Shown: in pieces, positions 9,265-18,479 of the stretch | Layout of the letters: each line of letters opens with the position of its first letter | Numbering within the stretch: the first letter of the stretch is position 1 | Assembly (NCBI GenBank): GCA_947629245.1 | Contig: CANRDC010000004.1 | Coordinates: forward strand, 1 to 64,000 | Source: an uncultured Oscillospiraceae bacterium | Lineage (GTDB): Bacteria; Bacillota; Clostridia; Oscillospirales; Oscillospiraceae | Direction: 5' to 3' | DNA: 64,000 nt | The notes under the pieces: generated by a model | Databases searched by the model: none | What the model saw: the letters and a program-made list of their open reading frames with translations, nothing else | Told to the model about the DNA's origin: nothing | Translations under genes and position numbers: made by a program

Positions 9265-9291
9265 CTCTTGCTCTCTCCTTATTATGGCTTA

Positions 9292-11757
9292 TCAGTTCAG
9301 CGGGTCGAAATCCGCGTATACGGACACGCCCCTGTATCGTTTTCCGTCGTTGCAGATCATCAGCGCCCGGTCCACGGCGGCCCGGACCTCCCTGCATTCG
9401 GGACAGCTCACCGTCACCCGGTAGCGCCAGGAGTTGTTCACCTTGGCGATGGGCAGCGGCGCGGGACCGATCACCTTCGCGCCGGGGATGTCCCGCACGT
9501 CCCAAGCCAGCCCCTCCCGCAGGTCCCGGCAGCAGCGCAGCACCGCCGTCTCGTCCGGGCCGGAGGCCGTCAGCACGAACAGGTCCGCGAAGGGCGGCGC
9601 ACCGGCTACCTGCCGCAGACCGATCTCCCCCTGGTAAAAGCCCTCATAGTCCTGCCGGGCGGCCTGGAGGATGATCTGGTTTTCCGGCGTGAAGGTCTGG
9701 ATCACGGCCCGGCCCGGCTTGTCGAACCGGCCGCTGCGGCCGATGACCTGGGTGATGAGGGAGAACGTCCGCTCCCCCGCCCGGTACTCGCTGTTATAAA
9801 GGCTCTGGTCCGCGTTCAGCACACCCACCAGCGTCACGTTCTCAAAATTCAGCCCCTTGGTGACCATCTGGGTCCCCACCAGGATAGGGATGCGCTGGAC
9901 CCGGAACTGCTCAAAAAGGGCCCGGTGGCTGCCCACCGGCGCTACCGCGTCCGTGTCCATGCGCAGAATGGGCGTGTCCGGAAAGAGCTCTTTGAGCTCC
10001 TCCACCACCTTCTGGGTGCCGGTGCCCACATAGTTCAGTTTGCCTCCGCAGGCGGGACAGGCCCCGTCCACCCGCTGGACATGGCCGCAGTAGTGGCACA
10101 TGAGCCGGTTGCCCACGCTGTGATAGGTCAGCGGCGCCGTGCAGTTGGGGCACTTATAAGTATACCCGCACTCCCCGCAGGTCACCAGCTTGCTGGCGCC
10201 CCGGCGGTTGATGAACAGAATGGACTGCTCGTCCCGGCGGAGGTTTTCCTCCAGTTCTTCGCGCAGGACCGAGGAGATGCTGGTGCCGTTGCCCGCCTTC
10301 AGTTCCCGCTTCATGTCCGTGATGCGCACCTCGGGCAGGTGCATGGCGTTGTAGCGCGACCGGAGCGTGAAAAAGTGATACCGGCCCGTCCCGGCATAGT
10401 ACCGGGAGCATACGTCCGGCGTGGCGCTGCCCAGCAGCAGCAGGGCGTTGTGCCGGGCGCACAGGAACTTGGCCACGTCACGGGCGTGATAGCGGGGGCT
10501 GGTCTCGGACTTGTAGGTGTCCTCCTGCTCCTCGTCGATGATGACGGCGCCCAGGTCCGACACCGGCGCGAACACGGCGCTTCTGGTGCCGATGACCACC
10601 CGGGCGGCGCCCGAGCGGATGCGCTTCCACTCGTCGTACCGCTCTCCCATGGAGAGGGACGAGTGGAGCACGGCGATGCTGTCCCCGAAATGGGCGGAGA
10701 AGGTCTGGAGCATCTGGGGCGTCAGAGCGATCTCGGGCACAAGAAAAATGGCGCTCTTGCCCCGGTCCAGCATGGCCTGGATCAGATGGATGTAGATGGT
10801 GGTCTTGCCGCTGCCCGTGACGCCGAACAGCAGCGCCGCCTGGGGCCTCGTTCCGTCCGCCAGGGCCAGGATGCCCTCGAAAGCGGCCCGCTGCTCCCGG
10901 TTCAGCACCGGAAGCGGGCTCGTCCGGCCCGTTTCGTACTCGGGCCTTCGGTACGCGGCCTCCCGCGAAAGGGACAAAAGCCCCTTCTCCTCCAGGCGCT
11001 TCACCGTCTCGCGGCCCGCGCCGGTAAAGTAGCACAGGTCCGCCACGTTGGCCTGGCCCAGCTCCGCCAGCACCCGCAGCACTGCAGACTGCCGGACGGC
11101 GCGGCTGTTTTTTGCCGCCTGTTCCATGGCCTTTTCCGGACTGACGGCAAGACTGGCCCGGAGGATAGTCTTGTCCCCGGCCCGGCGGGCAGCGCCCGCC
11201 TCGGTCTGCAAAACGCCCTTCTTCACCAGTGCCGCCAGAGCCGGGCCGGGATTTTTCTCGCCGAATACGGCCTCCACGTCCGCCAGCTCGCACCGGCCCC
11301 CGTGGCCCGTCACGGCGTCCAGCGCCAGCCTCTGGGCCTTGTCGGTCCCGGCGGCCTCATAGGCCCGGTCCCGGTCCACGCCGTCCGCCAGCCGGTACAC
11401 CGGCCACACGCTGTACCACAGTCCCGCCGGGAGCATGGCCCGCACCGCGTCCATCACCGTGCAGAAAAAGCGCTCCCGCATCCACAGCGCCAGCTTCAGC
11501 TGCGCCTCGGACAGCAGCGGCTCCTCGTCCAGCGTCTCCAGGACGCTTTTCAGGTGCTTGTCCGTCTCGCCGCCCAGGGCCAGCACGATCCCCTCTCGGG
11601 GACGGCTGCCCCCGAAGGGCACCGCGACCCGCACGCCGGGCCGGACCGCCCGCGCCAGCTTCTCCGGCACCGCATAGGTATAGGGCCGGTCCACCCAGTA
11701 GGTGACCCCGGCCACCGCTATCCGCGCTGTGGTGTATGTGGTCAATGGCAACTCCAT
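9292..11757 (-). CDS. priA: Primosomal replication restart helicase PriA
   Basis: PriA reloads the replisome at stalled forks. The 821-residue protein has the N-terminal fork-binding domain (TYWVDRPYTYAVP), Walker A GVTGSGKTT, a DEEQ Walker B box (IIDEEQEDTYK) and paired zinc-binding motifs (CGECGYTYKCPNC, then CHYCGHVQ with CPACGG). It lies between rpoZ and def. In Bacillus coaBC sits between rpoZ and priA; here it is absent. Confidence 0.95.
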   Translation of the reverse strand: MELPLTTYTTARIAVAGVTYWVDRPYTYAVPEKLARAVRPGVRVAVPFGGSRPREGIVLALGGETDKHLKSVLETLDEEPLLSEAQLKLALWMRERFFCTVMDAVRAMLPAGLWYSVWPVYRLADGVDRDRAYEAAGTDKAQRLALDAVTGHGGRCELADVEAVFGEKNPGPALAALVKKGVLQTEAGAARRAGDKTILRASLAVSPEKAMEQAAKNSRAVRQSAVLRVLAELGQANVADLCYFTGAGRETVKRLEEKGLLSLSREAAYRRPEYETGRTSPLPVLNREQRAAFEGILALADGTRPQAALLFGVTGSGKTTIYIHLIQAMLDRGKSAIFLVPEIALTPQMLQTFSAHFGDSIAVLHSSLSMGERYDEWKRIRSGAARVVIGTRSAVFAPVSDLGAVIIDEEQEDTYKSETSPRYHARDVAKFLCARHNALLLLGSATPDVCSRYYAGTGRYHFFTLRSRYNAMHLPEVRITDMKRELKAGNGTSISSVLREELEENLRRDEQSILFINRRGASKLVTCGECGYTYKCPNCTAPLTYHSVGNRLMCHYCGHVQRVDGACPACGGKLNYVGTGTQKVVEELKELFPDTPILRMDTDAVAPVGSHRALFEQFRVQRIPILVGTQMVTKGLNFENVTLVGVLNADQSLYNSEYRAGERTFSLITQVIGRSGRFDKPGRAVIQTFTPENQIILQAARQDYEGFYQGEIGLRQVAGAPPFADLFVLTASGPDETAVLRCCRDLREGLAWDVRDIPGAKVIGPAPLPIAKVNNSWRYRVTVSCPECREVRAAVDRALMICNDGKRYRGVSVYADFDPLN

Positions 11758-11799
11758 CTCACAGGGGACGTGTCGCCGTCCCCTTTCGTCAAGCGGTTA

Positions 11800-12006
11800 T
11801 CAGTCCTCGTTCTCGCCGGTGTTGGCGGTGAGCTTGCCGGTGTAGACCTCCTCGATGGCGGAGGACACGGGCTTCTTCGTCAGGGGCACGCCCAGATTTT
11901 CCGCCTCCTGGGAAATGCTGCGGGCCCGCTTGGCCACCAGGTTGATCAGGGCGTAACGGCTGCCGACCTTGTCCACCAGGTCGGCTACGGGGGGATAAAG
12001 CATCAT
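11800..12006 (-). CDS. rpoZ: RNA polymerase omega subunit
   Basis: The 68-residue product matches omega (MMLYPPVADLVDKVGSRYAL, then VAKRARSI), which stabilises the beta-prime subunit. Two adjacent ATG codons are possible (12006 and 12003). AAGGAG ends 10 bases before the first, which is chosen. The start overlaps the gmk stop. The gmk-rpoZ order is conserved in Firmicutes. Confidence 0.92.
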   Translation of the reverse strand: MMLYPPVADLVDKVGSRYALINLVAKRARSISQEAENLGVPLTKKPVSSAIEEVYTGKLTANTGENED

Positions 12007-12617
12007 ATCGGTCGATCTCCTTCCATAATGGCTTTCATTCTTTTTTCGCTGCGGCAGAGCTCCGCCGTGATGATGGCGTCCAGCTCCGCAGCGGCTGTAT
12101 CCGCATCGTCGTTGACGACGATGTACGCATAATCCTTCGCTCGGCCATACTCCCGGCGGGCGGTGGCCAGACGGCCCAGGATCTTCTCCTCGGCGTCGGT
12201 GCCCCGGCCACGGAGACGGCGCTCCAGCTCCGCCATACTCGGCGGGCACAGGAACACGCTCACCGCGTCCGGACGTCTTTGCAGCACCTGCTCCGCGCCC
12301 TGGACCTCGATGTCCAGCAGCACATGGTATCCCGCGTTCAGGCTCTCCTCCACCGGCGCGGCGGGGGTGCCGTAGCAGTTGCCCACATATTCGGCGTGCT
12401 CCAGAAACGCGTCGGCTTCGATCATCCGGGCAAATTCCTCGTGGGTGCGGAAAAAATAATTGACGCCGTCCACCTCGCCGGGCCGGGGGGCGCGGGTGGT
12501 GGCGGAGACGGAAAAACGGATGTCGCCGCGCCGGCGCATCAGCGCCGAGATGACCGTGCTCTTGCCCGAACCGGATGGTCCGGAGAGCACGATGAGCAGT
12601 CCTCTTTCAGCTTTCAC
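12003..12617 (-). CDS. gmk: Guanylate kinase
   Basis: Gmk phosphorylates GMP to GDP. The P-loop is LSGPSGSGKSTV, followed by VSATTRAPRPGEVDG (GMP binding) and an IEVQGAEQV segment. It has 204 residues. It overlaps remA by 11 bases upstream and rpoZ downstream. Together with guaB (48504-50006) it serves guanine nucleotide supply, although the two genes are far apart here. Confidence 0.96.
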   Translation of the reverse strand: MKAERGLLIVLSGPSGSGKSTVISALMRRRGDIRFSVSATTRAPRPGEVDGVNYFFRTHEEFARMIEADAFLEHAEYVGNCYGTPAAPVEESLNAGYHVLLDIEVQGAEQVLQRRPDAVSVFLCPPSMAELERRLRGRGTDAEEKILGRLATARREYGRAKDYAYIVVNDDADTAAAELDAIITAELCRSEKRMKAIMEGDRPI

Positions 12618-12864
12618 GGCTCTCTCCCTCCCGCTGGGCCGCCCGCTCCGCCAGCGCCTCCGGCGCCAGCGGGCATAAGATCACATGGCCGCTGTCCATG
12701 ACCAGCACGGTCTGCGTCTTGCGGCCATAGGTAGCGTCGACGAGCCTGCCGTCCTCGCGCGCCTGGGACACGGTCCGCTTGACGGGGTTGGAACCGGGGT
12801 CCACCGCCGCCACGATCCGGTCCAGGGACACGAAGCTTCCAAATCCGATGCTCACAAGCTTCAT
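12607..12864 (-). CDS. remA: RemA-like DNA-binding regulator (DUF370)
   Basis: This small 85-residue protein starts MKLVSIGFGSFVSLDRIVAA, typical of RemA (DUF370). RemA of Bacillus is a DNA-binding activator of matrix and osmoprotection genes and forms ring-like oligomers. The position between yicC and gmk is the standard Firmicute arrangement. The C-terminal 20 residues are rich in Ala/Glu/Arg and overlap the gmk start. Whether it controls biofilm in this organism cannot be read from the sequence. Confidence 0.9.
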   Translation of the reverse strand: MKLVSIGFGSFVSLDRIVAAVDPGSNPVKRTVSQAREDGRLVDATYGRKTQTVLVMDSGHVILCPLAPEALAERAAQREGESRES

Positions 12865-12874
12865 ATCCGGCGCC

Positions 12875-13753
12875 TCACTCGATGTTCTGGATCTGTTCGC
12901 GGATCTTTTCCAGCTCCGCCTTCATGTCGATGACGGTCTTGGCGATGGCGCTGTCGGCGCACTTGGAGCCGGTGGTGTTGGCCTCCCGGTTCATCTCCTG
13001 GGTGAGGAAGTCCAGCTTCCGCCCCACCGGAGAGCCCTCCGCCAGCAGATGCCGGAACTGGGCGATGTGGCTTCTCAGCCGCACCGTCTCCTCGTCCACC
13101 GCAACCTTGTCGGCATAAATGGCCGCCTCCTGGAGGATGCGCCCTTCTTCTATGGATGTATCCGCCAGCACGTCCCGCATGCGGCCCAGGAGCTTTTCCC
13201 GGTACTCCGCCACCGTCTCCGGCGAGCGCTTCTCCACGGCGGCCACCATGCTCTCCAGCGCGTCCAGCTTTCCGGCGATGTCCTCCTCCAGTTTACGCCC
13301 TTCCCGGGCGCGCATGGCGTCGAAACCCTCCAGAGCTTCCGAAAGGACCCGCAAGATCGCCTCGGAAAGCGCGTCCCGGTCCGTATCCGTCTTTTCCGCG
13401 CTCAGCACCTCCGGGAACCGCACCAAGCTCAGCGCGCTCACGTCGGCGTCCAGGCCGTATTTCTCCGCCGTGTCCCGCACGGCCTTCAGATACGCCCCGG
13501 CCAGATTGTCGTTGACCCGGATGACCGCCTCCTCCGCCTGGGAGGTGTCCACGGTGATGAACACATCCACTTTGCCACGGCTGATGACGCCCGCCACGGC
13601 GGAGCGCACCGCCTCCTCGGCGAACAGACAGTTTCTCGGCAGCCGGACGGACACGTCAAGATACCGGTTGTTGACGCTCTTCAGCTCCGCCGTCACGCCG
13701 ATGGCGTTCACCTCGCCCTTGGCGCCGCCGTAGCCTGTCATGCTCCTGATCAT
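12875..13753 (-). CDS. yicC: YicC-family endoribonuclease
   Basis: The 292-residue product opens MIRSMTGYGGAKGE, the hallmark of YicC/YloC, and ends with the DUF1732 region (EMNREANTTGSKCAD, then KAELEKIREQIQNIE). YicC proteins have been described as endoribonucleases that help small-RNA turnover. Normal length. The start overlaps the end of the upstream membrane protein gene, and remA follows 10 bases later. Confidence 0.92.
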   Translation of the reverse strand: MIRSMTGYGGAKGEVNAIGVTAELKSVNNRYLDVSVRLPRNCLFAEEAVRSAVAGVISRGKVDVFITVDTSQAEEAVIRVNDNLAGAYLKAVRDTAEKYGLDADVSALSLVRFPEVLSAEKTDTDRDALSEAILRVLSEALEGFDAMRAREGRKLEEDIAGKLDALESMVAAVEKRSPETVAEYREKLLGRMRDVLADTSIEEGRILQEAAIYADKVAVDEETVRLRSHIAQFRHLLAEGSPVGRKLDFLTQEMNREANTTGSKCADSAIAKTVIDMKAELEKIREQIQNIE

Positions 13754-14253
13754 TCAAAGTACCTCGCTATTTTCACTAAGTAGAACCGTATGACGGACGA
13801 ATACGCCATGTCATACAGGAAAAACACCACCGCGCCCAGGGGGTACAGCACGTACCAGGCCAGCTCCCCGCCCGTAAACGTGAACAGGGCCTTGGCCAGC
13901 AGCCAGTAGACCACGAAGGCGAAGGTGTACAGCGCGTATTTGCAAAGCCAGCACACGCCCGTTTTATGGATACGCTCAAATAGGCTCTTAGCGATGGGAT
14001 AGTACCCGAAAAAGGCCGTGAACATGATGGCCGCCGCCCCCGGATAGAGCAGCGCGCCCAGCGCCGCCGTGACGGCGAACACGCCCAGGGACCATTTCAG
14101 CCCGTACATCATCAGCGTCACGCACACCGGCAGGCTGGAAATGGCCACCAGCGCCAGCCGTCCCGCCGGGAGCACGGATCCCAGAAGCAGCAGCACCACG
14201 CTCAGAGCCGTCAGGATCGCCAGCCTTGTCAATCGTTTCGTGGAAGTATTCAT
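13750..14253 (-). CDS. Integral membrane protein, possibly ECF-transporter S-component-like
   Basis: The 167-residue product has about five hydrophobic helices beginning with RLAILTALSVVLLLLGSVLP and ending with a helix around LGAVVFFLYDMAYSS. The size, helix pattern and N-terminal LTRLAILTALSVVL segment resemble substrate-binding S components of energy-coupling-factor transporters, but I cannot name a substrate, and no EcfAT genes are near. The ATG at 14253 lies one base after the dnaJ-like stop (TGAGATG), a clear reinitiation arrangement. A TTG at 14268 is a less likely start. It overlaps yicC by 4 bases. Confidence 0.7.
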   Translation of the reverse strand: MNTSTKRLTRLAILTALSVVLLLLGSVLPAGRLALVAISSLPVCVTLMMYGLKWSLGVFAVTAALGALLYPGAAAIMFTAFFGYYPIAKSLFERIHKTGVCWLCKYALYTFAFVVYWLLAKALFTFTGGELAWYVLYPLGAVVFFLYDMAYSSVIRFYLVKIARYFE

Positions 14254-14254
14254 C

Positions 14255-14896
14255 TCACCGACAGCCAATGCAGGGAATCAGATTCCCGCCGCACATCTCG
14301 CAGCAGCAGTCCGCGCAGATCAGGTTCTGGCACATGTTGCAGGCCGCGTCGCCGCCCATCATGCTCGCGCCCATGCCGCCGGTCGGCCGGTACGCCTGGC
14401 CGCCCTGGTTCATGTACTGCACCGCGTTGCGGTACTCCACGTTGCTCGGGTCCATGGTGGCGGCGGTGCGGTAATACTGCCCCGCCTGGTCCATCCAGCC
14501 CCGGCGCCAGTAGACGCTGCCCATGAGGTAATACCACTCCGCGTCGTGGCTGCCGATGGCGTTCAGCATGGCCTCCGCCTGGGCCAGATTGTTGGCGTTG
14601 ATGAGGTTGCGGATCTGGATATACTGGGCGTTTTTGCCCGCGCCCCGGCTCTGACCGGCCGTCTGGTAGGCGCTGCCGCCGTAGCTGTAGGAGCTGCCGC
14701 CGCCCTGCTCACGGCTCTTGGTGATGGCGTCGTAGGCCTCGTTGATCTCCTTCATCTTCTCGGAGGCCAGGTCCGCCAGAGGGTTGTCGTGATAGTTGTC
14801 AGGGTGGTATTTCCGCGCCAGATCGCGGTACGCCCGCTTGACCTCGTCGTCGCTGGCGGAGGGGGATACGCCCAATACGCTGTAAGGATCGTTCAT
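14255..14896 (-). CDS. J-domain protein with Cys-rich C-terminus
   Basis: Residues about 3-68 are a J domain ([20 protein letters not shown] and the essential HPD in [10 protein letters not shown]), which would stimulate an Hsp70 ATPase. A Ser/Tyr/Gly linker and a TPR-like helical stretch follow ([14 protein letters not shown], then [24 protein letters not shown]). The last about 28 residues are packed with Cys ([17 protein letters not shown], then CIGC), likely a metal site or lipid-modifiable tail. The ATG at 14896 has GGAG six bases upstream and overlaps the DUF5685 stop. 213 residues. It is not DnaJ proper: no zinc-finger CxxCxGxG repeats. Confidence 0.88.
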   Translation of the reverse strand: MNDPYSVLGVSPSASDDEVKRAYRDLARKYHPDNYHDNPLADLASEKMKEINEAYDAITKSREQGGGSSYSYGGSAYQTAGQSRGAGKNAQYIQIRNLINANNLAQAEAMLNAIGSHDAEWYYLMGSVYWRRGWMDQAGQYYRTAATMDPSNVEYRNAVQYMNQGGQAYRPTGGMGASMMGGDAACNMCQNLICADCCCEMCGGNLIPCIGCR

Positions 14897-15780
14897 ATGC
14901 TGCTCCGTTTCCTGTGTATTTTCGCGGAAGTGTTCCATGTCCCGGCAAAGACCGCCTGGGTCGCCGCCGGAAGCCCCAGATAGATGATGTTCGACAAGAT
15001 GCCCGCGTAGACATTCTCCCCCATCAGCACATAGGCTGATACGAGGGCGTTGTGGGAGTGCTGCATGCCGGTCCGGAGGACTTTTTCATCCTCATCAGAG
15101 AGCTTTCCGTCCACCGGCTGAAACCGGTATCGCAGGGGATTGTAGCCGTCCGTTTTGATGTCCTCGGCCAGATCGTCCGCCGCGTCCAGGATATAGATGA
15201 TGCGGCCCAGGTGGTATAAAAGCTCTCCGGCGGCCCGACGCCGGGCCAGGTCCTCTACGCCGCTGGCGATGGAGCGCAGGAGACGCGCGAACTTGTCCGC
15301 CGCCGCGTCCAGGCTGGGGCACTTTTCCTTTTCCAGCTTCTGCAGCGCCCGGAGATTTTCCTCCGCCGCCGCCGCGAAATCCGGCTGCCGGGCCGCCGCC
15401 CGGCCGTAAGCCCGCTTCAGGGCCCGGCAGGCGAGGCCGCAGCCCAGCCGGGCGGGAAGCCGCCCGTCCGCCGTTCCGTCCGCCAGCTTCCACCAGCCCA
15501 GCACCACGGTCATATCCGCCGCGGTCTGAAGGCTTTGACTGCTCTCCAGGCATTCCGTCCTCCGGAACGGATGGGACGGGCACCGGCGGGGGCAGGTCTT
15601 TGCCGGTCCCTCGTCCGCCAGCAGCATGGCCAGGAACGTGAAATCGTAATTGACCAGAAACCGGCTGAGAAAGCCGTACCGCCGGGCCAGCTCATGGCAC
15701 AGCCCGCAGTACACGCCCCGAAAACGCTCGAACTCCGATATTTTCAGCTCGCCCTTTACCGGGCGGACATACCCGTACAT
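14893..15780 (-). CDS. DUF5685-family protein (function unknown)
   Basis: The 295-residue product starts [20 protein letters not shown] and contains YCGLCHEL, then a second Cys pair region ([12 protein letters not shown], then ECLES), followed by mostly helical sequence. I recognise it as the Clostridial family DUF5685, always found beside a J-domain protein in my recollection. Four to six conserved Cys near the N-terminus suggest metal binding. The helical part, with [21 protein letters not shown], recalls Asp-rich metal-binding helices of isoprenoid-synthase-like folds, but that is speculation. It overlaps both neighbours by a few bases, so a joint role with the J protein is likely. Confidence 0.72.
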   Translation of the reverse strand: MYGYVRPVKGELKISEFERFRGVYCGLCHELARRYGFLSRFLVNYDFTFLAMLLADEGPAKTCPRRCPSHPFRRTECLESSQSLQTAADMTVVLGWWKLADGTADGRLPARLGCGLACRALKRAYGRAAARQPDFAAAAEENLRALQKLEKEKCPSLDAAADKFARLLRSIASGVEDLARRRAAGELLYHLGRIIYILDAADDLAEDIKTDGYNPLRYRFQPVDGKLSDEDEKVLRTGMQHSHNALVSAYVLMGENVYAGILSNIIYLGLPAATQAVFAGTWNTSAKIHRKRSSI

Positions 15781-16178
15781 CAGCGGCTGAAACCGGTTAT
15801 CTCGTAGTCGATCTTCTTGTGCCTGCGGCCCAGAATGGTCACGATGGCCGCGCCCACCGCGCACGCTATCAGGCTCAGCACGATGCACTGGCTCTGGCCC
15901 AGACTCAGCAGCGCGCCCAGGCCGTAGCCGAGGAAGAGCATGACCACCGGGATCATATAGACCAAAACCGCCGCCTGCACGATCACGCCGGTCTCCGTCT
16001 CCAGCGTCACCCGGTCGCCGGGCTTGGCGAAGATCTTATTCTCCGCCGAGACCAGGATGCGCTTGCCGTACACGCACTCGCCGCAGCCGGAACAGTGGCC
16101 GCAGGCGGTCCCCCGCTCCACGGCGACCTCCGCCAGTCCTTTATCCAAAAGCCTTGTCACTACGCCGTTTTGCGTCAT
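15780..16178 (-). CDS. RseC/SoxR-reducing-system-type membrane protein
   Basis: The 132-residue protein has the RseC/MucC layout: a Cys-rich N-terminal domain (TACGHCSGCGEC) and two membrane helices (about 70-92 and 98-118). RseC proteins are linked to reduction of SoxR and to Rnf-type electron transfer and thiamine or Apb pathways. In this Clostridial setting it may be a redox accessory. It overlaps the CdaR gene upstream by 4 bases and the DUF5685 gene by 1 base. Confidence 0.82.
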   Translation of the reverse strand: MTQNGVVTRLLDKGLAEVAVERGTACGHCSGCGECVYGKRILVSAENKIFAKPGDRVTLETETGVIVQAAVLVYMIPVVMLFLGYGLGALLSLGQSQCIVLSLIACAVGAAIVTILGRRHKKIDYEITGFSR

Positions 16179-17452
16179 TGCTCTTCCTCCAGCTGCACAT
16201 AGACGTTATACGAACCGACGGCGCCCGCGCTGTCGTACCCGTCCACATACACGGTGGTCGGCGCCCTGTACCGACCGGCCGTGGCCTCGGACAGGCCGCT
16301 GAGATCCGCCACGACCCGGATGTTGTTGGCGGTGATGCGGGGCAGGATGTTGGACGGGGCCCGGACCGTGATGACCTTGTTCACATCGATGATGCTGATG
16401 TCATATCCGTCCGGCGCGTTGATATAGCTCAAATTCGTCACGATGAACAGATCGGAGCTCAGTCCCACGAATTCCAGGCTCACCGTGGCGGTGGTCTCCC
16501 CCGTCAGGCACTCCACGCCGTTGGGCAGCACGATGTTGTACTCCGTCTCCGGGAAGGCGAGATAGTCGGCCAGATTGATATTGGCCAGAGAGATGCTGTT
16601 CAGCCCGTCCAGCGTGGCCGCGTCGCCCGCCACGGTGATGGTGGCAGGCTCGATATGCTTGACCACATTCGTCTCGCCGGAGGCGCCGCCGCCGTCGATC
16701 AGCGTCACGTCCAGCGCTACCTCCTTGATGGTGCTCACCGGCACGGTGACGGTGACCGTCTCCGTATCCGCCTGTACGTCCTCAAACTCCAGGATGTTCC
16801 CATTCGCGTCCAGGAGCACGTAATTCCCCTCGGCGGAGAAGGACGAGCTGACCTCATCCCGGCCGACTGTCACCTGCACCTTCGCGATCTGCTCCAGCTC
16901 CTCCTCCGGGCCTGTGAAGGTCACGTTGGCGGGGTCAAAGGTCATCTCCGCGCTGTCCACCATGTACCCCTCCGCCGTGGTGCCCTCAAACACGCCGGTC
17001 ACCGGGAAGGTCTTCGTGGACAGCTTGCTGATCTGCAGGCCGATGGTGGAGGGCGACTTGCTGGTCTCGCGGATGCCGGCCTGGTTCACCGTGGTGGGAT
17101 AGGAGATGGAGTAGCTCATGGTCCGATAACCGGCCATGGTGATGTTGGTCAGGTTCACCACCGCCTTGAGGTCCGCGCTGGTGATCTGGGAGATATCCCG
17201 CCGGGTGCCCGTCAGGGTCACGTTCACGGTGGAGGTATCCTGGTCGGACACCACCAGATTGAGCGTGTCCCGCATGGCCTCCTGGCCGGTGAAGGTCACC
17301 TCCACACCGTAGAAGGTCTGGGTCCGGGTAGCGCCATAGTTCGAAGTATAGTATATCCACATGATCAGCGCCACGGCCAGGCTGAATATCACCCAGAAGA
17401 CGTGGCTGTCCAGCACCTGGCCGATCACGCTCGTTCCGTTCTTATTGCGCAT
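16175..17452 (-). CDS. cdaR: YbbR-domain regulator of diadenylate cyclase (CdaR)
   Basis: The 425-residue product has one N-terminal membrane helix (about 15-33: VFWVIFSLAVALIMWIYY) and an extracytoplasmic region of about four YbbR repeats. In Firmicutes CdaR binds and modulates the membrane cyclase CdaA. It overlaps the cdaA end by 11 bases. The usual third partner, glmM, does not follow; an RseC-like gene does. Confidence 0.92.
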   Translation of the reverse strand: MRNKNGTSVIGQVLDSHVFWVIFSLAVALIMWIYYTSNYGATRTQTFYGVEVTFTGQEAMRDTLNLVVSDQDTSTVNVTLTGTRRDISQITSADLKAVVNLTNITMAGYRTMSYSISYPTTVNQAGIRETSKSPSTIGLQISKLSTKTFPVTGVFEGTTAEGYMVDSAEMTFDPANVTFTGPEEELEQIAKVQVTVGRDEVSSSFSAEGNYVLLDANGNILEFEDVQADTETVTVTVPVSTIKEVALDVTLIDGGGASGETNVVKHIEPATITVAGDAATLDGLNSISLANINLADYLAFPETEYNIVLPNGVECLTGETTATVSLEFVGLSSDLFIVTNLSYINAPDGYDISIIDVNKVITVRAPSNILPRITANNIRVVADLSGLSEATAGRYRAPTTVYVDGYDSAGAVGSYNVYVQLEEEQ

Positions 17453-18305
17453 CGTTGCTCCCCTTTGTACGTCTCAGGCGGCCCCGCAGTCCCCTGCGGC
17501 TGTCATCCTCTTCCGGCAGCAGCTCCCGGCGCAGCAGGGCCTCGAAGGTGTCCTGAGACAGGTGCCGCTTCAAAAGTCCGTCCTCCGCCACGCTGATGCC
17601 GCCGGTCTCCTCCGAGACGATCACAACCACCGCGTCGGACCGTTCGCTCATGCCGATACCGGCCCGGTGGCGCATGCCCAGGTCCCGGCTCAGATTGGCG
17701 TTCTCGCTCAGCGGCAGCATGCAGCCCGCCGCCGCGATGCGCCCCTCCTGCACGATCACCGCGCCGTCATGCAGCGGCGATTTGTCGTAGAATATGTTCT
17801 TCAAAAGCTCCGCCGAGACCAGCGCGTCGATCTGCGTGCCGGAGGCCATGGCCTCGTTGAGCCGGTTCGTCCGCTCAAACACGATCAGCGCGCCCGTGCG
17901 GCTCTTGGACATGTCCTCGCAGGCGTAGACCGTCTGGCGGATGACCTTTTCCAGCGCCTGGCCGCCCACGTCCCTTCCCAGAAAGGAGAACAGCCTGTAC
18001 GACCCCACGCGCTCCAGCGCCCGGCGTATCTCCGGCTGGAACAGCACGATCACCGCCAGAACGCCGATCTCGAACACCTGCCGCAGGATGAAGCTCGTAA
18101 GCGTCAGATGCAGCACGCTGGACAGCCCCAGCGCCACCAGCAGCAGCAGGATACCCTGGGCGACCCGCATGGAGTTGGTCCGCCGGATGAAGGAGATCGC
18201 GGCGTAGATCGCCACCGCCACCAGCAGCACATCCACCACGTCGGCAAAGCTCATGGACAGGATCAGCCGCAGGTTGTCGGTCACACTTTTTAAAAAACTG
18301 CTCAT
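17442..18305 (-). CDS. cdaA: Membrane diadenylate cyclase CdaA (DacA)
   Basis: CdaA makes cyclic di-AMP from two ATP, controlling potassium and osmolyte transport and cell-wall homeostasis. The 287-residue protein has three N-terminal membrane helices and a DAC domain with the catalytic motifs LHDGAVIV and GMRHRAGIGMSE. A basic C-terminal tail (RGLRGRLRRTK) extends beyond the domain. It is the first gene of the long minus-strand run, with a good promoter upstream. Confidence 0.95.
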   Translation of the reverse strand: MSSFLKSVTDNLRLILSMSFADVVDVLLVAVAIYAAISFIRRTNSMRVAQGILLLLVALGLSSVLHLTLTSFILRQVFEIGVLAVIVLFQPEIRRALERVGSYRLFSFLGRDVGGQALEKVIRQTVYACEDMSKSRTGALIVFERTNRLNEAMASGTQIDALVSAELLKNIFYDKSPLHDGAVIVQEGRIAAAGCMLPLSENANLSRDLGMRHRAGIGMSERSDAVVVIVSEETGGISVAEDGLLKRHLSQDTFEALLRRELLPEEDDSRRGLRGRLRRTKGSNDAQ

Positions 18306-18362
18306 ATCGTCGGCACCATCATCGCTTGATTTTCACAAAAACACACTCTTTGTCAACTTTGT

Positions 18363-18391
18363 ATTATATAACATAATCCCGCCGTTGGCAA
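18363..18391 (-). promoter_or_regulatory. promoter of the cdaA-cdaR gene run
   Basis: On the minus strand TTGCCA (18391-18386) is followed by a 17-base spacer and the consensus TATAAT (18368-18363), about 50 bases before the cdaA ATG. This is the last clear promoter before an 18-kb chain of genes in the same direction. Confidence 0.75.
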
Positions 18392-18428
18392 CACAATTTC
18401 TCCACGGCGGCCGCCAAAAGAAAGAAAG

Positions 18429-18463
18429 ACTGACGCGGGGCGGTCTCCCGCCCCGGCGTCAGT
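18429..18463 (-). terminator. terminator downstream of the aminotransferase gene
   Basis: A stem of about 15 base pairs with one bulge lies 17 bases after the aminotransferase stop. On the minus strand it is followed by TCTTTCTTTCTTTT. It separates the Se/S pair from cdaA. Confidence 0.85.
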
Positions 18464-18479
18464 TGCTCTATCCTTATCG

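Noticed and set aside
8758..12132. A 1124-codon open frame on the plus strand opposite fmt-def-priA-rpoZ
   Set aside because: It is a by-product of GC-rich codon use on the minus strand; the opposite strand encodes five well-known proteins, and this frame has His/Arg/Pro/Gln-rich, non-protein-like composition.
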